NCBI GenBank assembly: GCA_905234005.1
Contig: CAJOFW010000113.1
Span: 1 to 5,157, forward strand
DNA: 5,157 nucleotides
DNA from: an uncultured Oscillospiraceae bacterium
Lineage (GTDB): Bacteria; Bacillota; Clostridia; Oscillospirales; Oscillospiraceae
Direction of reading: 5' to 3'
The notes beneath the pieces were generated by a model. It searched no databases and had not been told where the DNA came from. It saw only the letters and a list, made by a program, of their open reading frames with translations. Below are positions 1-5,157 of this stretch, in pieces. Within the stretch, counting starts at the first letter, position 1, and each line of letters begins with the position of its first letter. Both the position numbers and the translations under genes were made by a program.

Positions 1-180
1 GTGTCGATGCCGGTCGCCTCGCCGAAGATCGCCCAGTTTTCGCGGACAAGGGCGGGGTCGCCGCCAAGGGTGTCGATGCGGCCGAGATTCAGGCTCTCGT
101 ATATTCCCCCGCTCACGCCGCCGAGCCGTGTCGAGAAGCCGTGCCTGCAGGCGAGAAGCCCGCTCGTCAGTACAACCGGC

Positions 181-188
<8 letters not shown>
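1..188 (-). CDS. pgeF: Peptidoglycan editing factor PgeF (YfiH/DUF152 family), N-terminal 62 residues, cut by left edge
   Basis: Begins MREPVVLTSGLLACRHGFST and continues with RLGGVS (residues 21-26), YESLNLG (30-36), then DP (44-45) and VRENW (48-52). The HGFSTRLGGVS...SLNLG...EN series is the N-terminal signature of the YfiH/PgeF family (once called laccase-domain or polyphenol oxidase proteins). Characterised members act in the cytoplasm to remove wrongly incorporated L-serine from muropeptide precursors; related proteins such as human LACC1/FAMIN act on purine nucleosides, so the exact substrate here is inferred. The zinc-binding His/Cys residues lie further downstream and are outside the window. 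The ATG at 186-188 is inside the last codons of secA, in another frame, giving an 8-base overlap (ATGCGTGA). Upstream there is only a weak AAAGAG about 13 bases away, so expression probably depends on translational coupling to secA. In Bacillus the gene after secA is prfB; here pgeF holds that place. Confidence 0.88.
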
Positions 189-2961
<2,773 letters not shown>

Positions 2962-2973
2962 GATTGTCTAAAA

Positions 2974-2982
2974 CCTTCCTTT
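2974..2982 (-). promoter_or_regulatory. Shine-Dalgarno site of secA
   Basis: Reads AAAGGAAGG on the minus strand. It ends 12 bases before the secA ATG at 2961-2959, slightly longer than the usual spacing, with an AT-rich spacer. It supports the MSFLNKLF start; no other in-frame start nearby has a comparable site. Confidence 0.75.
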
Positions 2983-3025
2983 GCCATGGACAGGCGCTTT
3001 GCTTGAAATGCGGTCAATCATGGTT

Positions 3026-3054
3026 ATTATAGCACAGATTCCCCGCCGTGCAAA
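3026..3054 (-). promoter_or_regulatory. Sigma-A type promoter of secA
   Basis: On the minus strand, a perfect -10 box TATAAT (3031-3026) is preceded by TGC, making an extended -10 (TGNTATAAT). A -35 box TTTGCA (3054-3049, 4 of 6 matches to TTGACA) lies 17 bases upstream. Transcription should start near 3019-3021, giving a leader of about 58 bases before secA. The promoter follows directly after the tyrS terminator, so secA-pgeF form a separate transcription unit. Confidence 0.8.
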
Positions 3055-3068
3055 GCATAAAACGGCGG
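3043..3068. repeat. GC-rich inverted repeat flanking the secA -35 box
   Basis: Arms CCGCCG (3043-3048) and CGGCGG (3063-3068) are exact inverse complements separated by 14 bases, which contain the -35 hexamer TTTGCA. The placement resembles an operator. However, six bases of low-complexity GC-rich sequence can occur by chance, and one arm is part of a short CGG trinucleotide run. No factor can be named. Confidence 0.3.
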
Positions 3069-3075
3069 CGGCGCG

Positions 3076-3110
3076 AAAAAATGCTCCGGCGATGCCTCGA
3101 CCGCCGGAGC
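3076..3110 (-). terminator. Rho-independent terminator after tyrS
   Basis: On the minus strand, GCTCCGGCG (3110-3102) pairs perfectly with CGCCGGAGC (3091-3083), a 9-bp GC-rich stem extendable by G-U and U-A pairs to a 6-base loop. It is followed by A and then six T residues (3081-3076). It lies 65 bases beyond the tyrS stop codon and ends the tyrS transcript ahead of the secA promoter. Confidence 0.92.
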
Positions 3111-3138
3111 CGTGGGTGTATTGCGGGCCGTTAACGCT

Positions 3139-3172
3139 TACCGCAGAGTAATCGCCATACCGCAGGTTAATC
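3139..3172. repeat. Two-copy tandem repeat, 19-base period, between tyrS stop and terminator
   Basis: On the plus strand TACCGCAGAGTAATC (3139-3153) is followed by TACCGCAGGTTAATC (3158-3172), matching at 13 of 15 positions, with 4-base unrelated spacers. A much weaker third copy may start near 3119 (TATTGCGG). It lies in the 3' untranslated part of tyrS mRNA and is also about 100 bases upstream of the secA promoter. Its function is unknown; it could be a remnant duplication or a binding site. Confidence 0.55.
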
Positions 3173-3174
3173 TG

Positions 3175-4395
3175 TCACCGCAGGATGATCTTCGCGTAGT
3201 TCTTCTTGCCGCGCCGCAGGAGCGCGCCGTCGCGGAGGGTTTCGGCGGGCACGGCGAGGTATATGTCCGTGACCTTCTCGCCGTTGAGCATCACGCCGCC
3301 CTGGGTGATGTTCTGCCGGGCCTCGGAATTGGACTTGCACAGGCCGGCCTTTACGAGCATCGCCTTGATGTCCATCGCGCCGTCGGTGAGGTCGGCCTCG
3401 GTGATCTCCGTCTCGGGCATGTCGGACGCGTTGCCCGCGCCGAACAGCGCCTTCGCGGCGGAACGGGCCTTCTCCGCCTCCTCCTCGCCGTGGACGAGCT
3501 TTGTAAGCTCGTAGGCCAGGATCTCCTTGGCGGTATTGAGCTGGGCGTCACGCCAACCGTCCATCTCCTCGATCTGCTCGAGGGGCAGGAACGTCAGCAT
3601 CCGGATGCACTTCATCACGTCCGCGTCGTCCACGTTGCGCCAGTACTGGAAGAAGTCGTAGGGCGAGGTCTTGTTCGGGTCGAGCCACACGGCGTTGCCG
3701 GCGGTCTTGCCCATCTTGTTGCCCTGGGAGTCGGTCAGGAGCGTGATCGTCATCGCGTGCGCGTCCTCGCCGAGCTTGCGGCGGATCAGCTCCGTGCCGC
3801 CGAGCATATTCGACCACTGGTCGTTGCCGCCGAACTGCATATTGCAGCCGTAGTGCTGGTACAGGTAGTAGAAGTCGTAGGACTGCATGATCATGTAGTT
3901 GAACTCGAGGAAGCTCAGGCCCTTCTCCATGCGCTGTTTGTAGCACTCGGCGCGGAGCATGTTGTTGACCGAGAAGCACGCGCCGACCTCACGCAGAAGC
4001 TCCACGTAGTTGAGATCGAGCAGCCAGTCGGCGTTGTTGATCATCATGGCCTTGCCGTCCGAGAAGTCGATGAACCGCTCCATCTGCCGCTTGAAGCACT
4101 CGGCGTTGTGGTCGATGTCCTCCTTCGTCAGCATCTTGCGCATATCCGACCGGCCCGAGGGGTCGCCGATCATCGTCGTGCCGCCGCCGATCAGGGCGAT
4201 GGGCTTGTTCCCCGCCGCCTGCAGGCGCTTCATGAGCGTCAGCGCCATGAAGTGGCCCGCCGTCAGGCTGTCCGCCGTACAGTCGAAGCCGATGTAGAAC
4301 GTGGCCTTTCCCTCGTTCAGCATCGTGCGAATCTCATCCTCATTCGTCACCTGCGCGATCAGGCCGCGCGCGACGAGCTCTTCGTAAATCTGCAT
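3175..4395 (-). CDS. tyrS: Tyrosyl-tRNA synthetase, complete, 406 residues
   Basis: A cytoplasmic class I synthetase that activates tyrosine with ATP and transfers it to tRNA-Tyr. It aligns from residue 1 with the well-studied Geobacillus stearothermophilus enzyme without early gaps. Tyr34, Thr40 and Asp78 of the active site are at the same numbers, and the Tyr169/Gln173/Asp176/Gln195 equivalents are Tyr167, Gln171, Asp174 and Gln193. The KMSKS-type loop is KMGKT (227-231). The first motif reads TAGH (45-48), so the usual first His of HIGH is Thr, with Cys39 where Pro is common; His48 is kept. An S4-type RNA-binding domain fills about 340-406 and includes SEARQNITQGGVMLNGEKV. Length is typical of bacterial TyrRS. 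The ATG at 4395-4393 has a good AAGGAG site. A strong terminator follows the stop. The upstream region lacks the T-box consensus often used to control tyrS in Firmicutes. Confidence 0.98.
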   Translation of the reverse strand: MQIYEELVARGLIAQVTNEDEIRTMLNEGKATFYIGFDCTADSLTAGHFMALTLMKRLQAAGNKPIALIGGGTTMIGDPSGRSDMRKMLTKEDIDHNAECFKRQMERFIDFSDGKAMMINNADWLLDLNYVELLREVGACFSVNNMLRAECYKQRMEKGLSFLEFNYMIMQSYDFYYLYQHYGCNMQFGGNDQWSNMLGGTELIRRKLGEDAHAMTITLLTDSQGNKMGKTAGNAVWLDPNKTSPYDFFQYWRNVDDADVMKCIRMLTFLPLEQIEEMDGWRDAQLNTAKEILAYELTKLVHGEEEAEKARSAAKALFGAGNASDMPETEITEADLTDGAMDIKAMLVKAGLCKSNSEARQNITQGGVMLNGEKVTDIYLAVPAETLRDGALLRRGKKNYAKIILR

Positions 4396-4406
4396 GATAT
4401 AGGTTT

Positions 4407-4414
4407 CTCCTTTT
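4407..4414 (-). promoter_or_regulatory. Shine-Dalgarno site of tyrS
   Basis: AAAAGGAG on the minus strand, with 11 bases to the ATG at 4395-4393. It is a near-consensus site and fixes the start MQIYEELVARGL, which also matches the family's usual N-terminus. Confidence 0.85.
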
Positions 4415-4425
4415 GGTGTTCACAG

Positions 4426-4453
4426 AGATGGTTGTATTTTCAGATGATTGTAT
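4426..4453. repeat. Two-copy direct repeat, 16-base period, upstream of tyrS
   Basis: On the plus strand AGATGGTTGTAT (4426-4437) and AGATGATTGTAT (4442-4453) match at 11 of 12 positions with starts 16 bases apart. On the tyrS strand the unit is ATACAA(T/C)CATCT. One copy contains the candidate -10 hexamer TACAAT, so the pair could be an operator or part of the 5' leader. It may equally be a small AT-rich duplication. Confidence 0.5.
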
Positions 4454-4501
4454 CTATTTATCTATATATGTATGAAACCGTGCCGGTTCAGATGTCGTCA
4501 A
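4447..4501 (-). promoter_or_regulatory. Candidate promoter region of tyrS
   Basis: Two partly overlapping candidates on the minus strand. (a) TTGACG (4501-4496, 5 of 6) and TTTCAT (4477-4472, 4 of 6), 18-base spacer. (b) TTCATA (4476-4471, 4 of 6) and TACAAT (4452-4447, 5 of 6), 18-base spacer, within the AT-rich stretch that also holds two ATAGATA copies. Neither has an extended -10. The AT-rich island in otherwise GC-rich DNA supports a promoter here, but which pair is used cannot be decided by eye. No clear terminator separates recN from tyrS, so read-through from recN is also possible. Confidence 0.4.
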
Positions 4502-4559
4502 CGCCCCCCGAGGGGGTACGCCGGCCACAGCCGTGCGCAGGGGAAATAGCGGTTATATC

Positions 4560-5157
4560 TCATGCTTCCGTCCCTTTCCGTTCGGCGTTCATCCGCGCCG
4601 CATCCTTCCACGCGTCAGCCGAGGACAGAAGCTCCTCCGCCGAGGCGAGGGTCAGCTCCGTCACGCTGTCGCCGCCGGTCAGACGGGCAAGCTCGGCGCG
4701 GCGTCCCGGACGGTCAAGCTCGTCGACGGTCGTATAGGTTCTGCCGCCGCGTTCGGATTTCGCGATGCGGTACTGCGCGTCCGCCATGGCCGCGATCTGC
4801 GGCAGATGGCTCACGCAGAGCACCTGCCTTGCCCGTCCGATGCCGGACAGCTTCTCCCCGACACGGCTCGCCGCGACGCCGGACACGCCGGTGTCGATCT
4901 CGTCGAACACCGCCGTCGGGACGGGATCGTTCTCCCCGAACACGGTCTTCAACGCGAGCATGATGCGGCTCAGCTCGCCGCCGGAGGCGATCCGGGCGAT
5001 GCGGCCCGGCGTCTCGCCGGCGTTCGCGCTCATGAGAAAGACCACGTCGTCCGCGCCCTTCGGCCCGAAGCCGGGCTTTTCGGTCACGGGCGTGATGCGC
5101 GTCTCAAACCGGACGGACGGCATGGAAAGCTCCCGCAGCTCGTTCTGCACGCGTTCG
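4560..5157 (-). CDS. recN: DNA repair ATPase RecN, C-terminal ~198 residues, cut by right edge
   Basis: RecN is an SMC-like ABC ATPase that helps gather and repair double-strand DNA breaks with RecA. The visible part is the C-terminal half of the ATPase head. It opens with ERVQNELRELSMPSVRFE, the usual RecN segment after the second coiled coil. It continues with SANAGETP, the ABC signature ASGGELSRIMLALK (signature at 4968-4988), Walker B and D-loop VFDEIDTGVSG, and the H-loop segment VSHLPQIAAMAD. The tail TGGDSVTELTLASAEELL is also typical of the family. Walker A and the coiled coils lie beyond the window. Reading continues to the edge without a stop; the GTG at 5150-5148 is internal, not a start. 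In Firmicutes recN commonly follows argR, which would be expected to the right. The stop codon is 164 bases before tyrS. Confidence 0.97.
   Translation of the reverse strand, partial: ERVQNELRELSMPSVRFETRITPVTEKPGFGPKGADDVVFLMSANAGETPGRIARIASGGELSRIMLALKTVFGENDPVPTAVFDEIDTGVSGVAASRVGEKLSGIGRARQVLCVSHLPQIAAMADAQYRIAKSERGGRTYTTVDELDRPGRRAELARLTGGDSVTELTLASAEELLSSADAWKDAARMNAERKGTEA

Noticed and set aside
4472..4488. AACCG-gca-CGGTT small hairpin in the recN-tyrS spacer
   Set aside because: Five base pairs with a three-base loop, followed by mixed AT sequence and not a T tract; it is too weak to call a terminator or riboswitch element.
4504..4516. CCCCC/GGGGG hairpin after recN as a terminator
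   Set aside because: The stem is only 5 bp with a 3-base loop and is not followed by a T run on either strand, so it does not qualify as a rho-independent terminator.
3112..4737. A 541-codon open frame on the plus strand opposite tyrS
   Set aside because: Same cause: it is in codon register with tyrS and open for lack of the same three codons. It runs across the spacer into recN in an unrelated frame and has no recognisable domain.
4560..5150. A 196-residue protein starting at the GTG at 5150-5148
   Set aside because: The frame continues upstream to the window edge (Glu-Arg before it) and the sequence is the interior of RecN, so this GTG is an internal Val codon.

Overview
The window is a tightly arranged block of housekeeping genes, all read from the minus strand. 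In transcription order (right to left) they are the 3' part of recN (DNA repair), a complete tyrS (tyrosyl-tRNA synthetase), a complete secA (preprotein translocase ATPase), and the 5' part of a pgeF/YfiH-family gene. The DNA is GC-rich with strong G/C preference at third codon positions. The proteins nevertheless look like those of Firmicutes, most likely Clostridia. TyrS resembles the clostridial type, SecA has the long NBD2 insertion and a C-terminal zinc-binding SEC-C tail, and promoters and Shine-Dalgarno sites are of standard Gram-positive type. A high-GC clostridial gut or anaerobic lineage is my best guess from sequence recall; no database search was possible.

Layout by position. 1-188: start of pgeF, overlapping the secA stop by 8 bases. 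181-2961: secA, 926 residues, all ATPase motifs intact. 2962-3174: intergenic region holding the secA Shine-Dalgarno, a strong extended -10 promoter, a GC-rich inverted repeat around its -35 box, a rho-independent terminator for tyrS, and a two-copy 19-base tandem repeat just after the tyrS stop. 3175-4395: tyrS, 406 residues. 4396-4559: AT-rich intergenic region with the tyrS Shine-Dalgarno, two possible promoters and a two-copy 16-base-period repeat, but no T-box signature. 4560-5157: C-terminal ~198 residues of recN, running off the right edge.

The terminator after tyrS and the promoter before secA divide the block into at least two transcription units: tyrS (possibly with recN read-through) and secA-pgeF, the latter probably translationally coupled. 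No mobile element, CRISPR array, RNA gene or evident novel system is present. The points most worth checking are the Thr in place of the first catalytic His of the TyrS HIGH motif, the expanded Cys spacing in the SecA zinc tail, the short repeats flanking tyrS, and the near-total absence of TTA/CTA/TCA codons except at the very start of secA. That absence also explains the very long antisense open frames.
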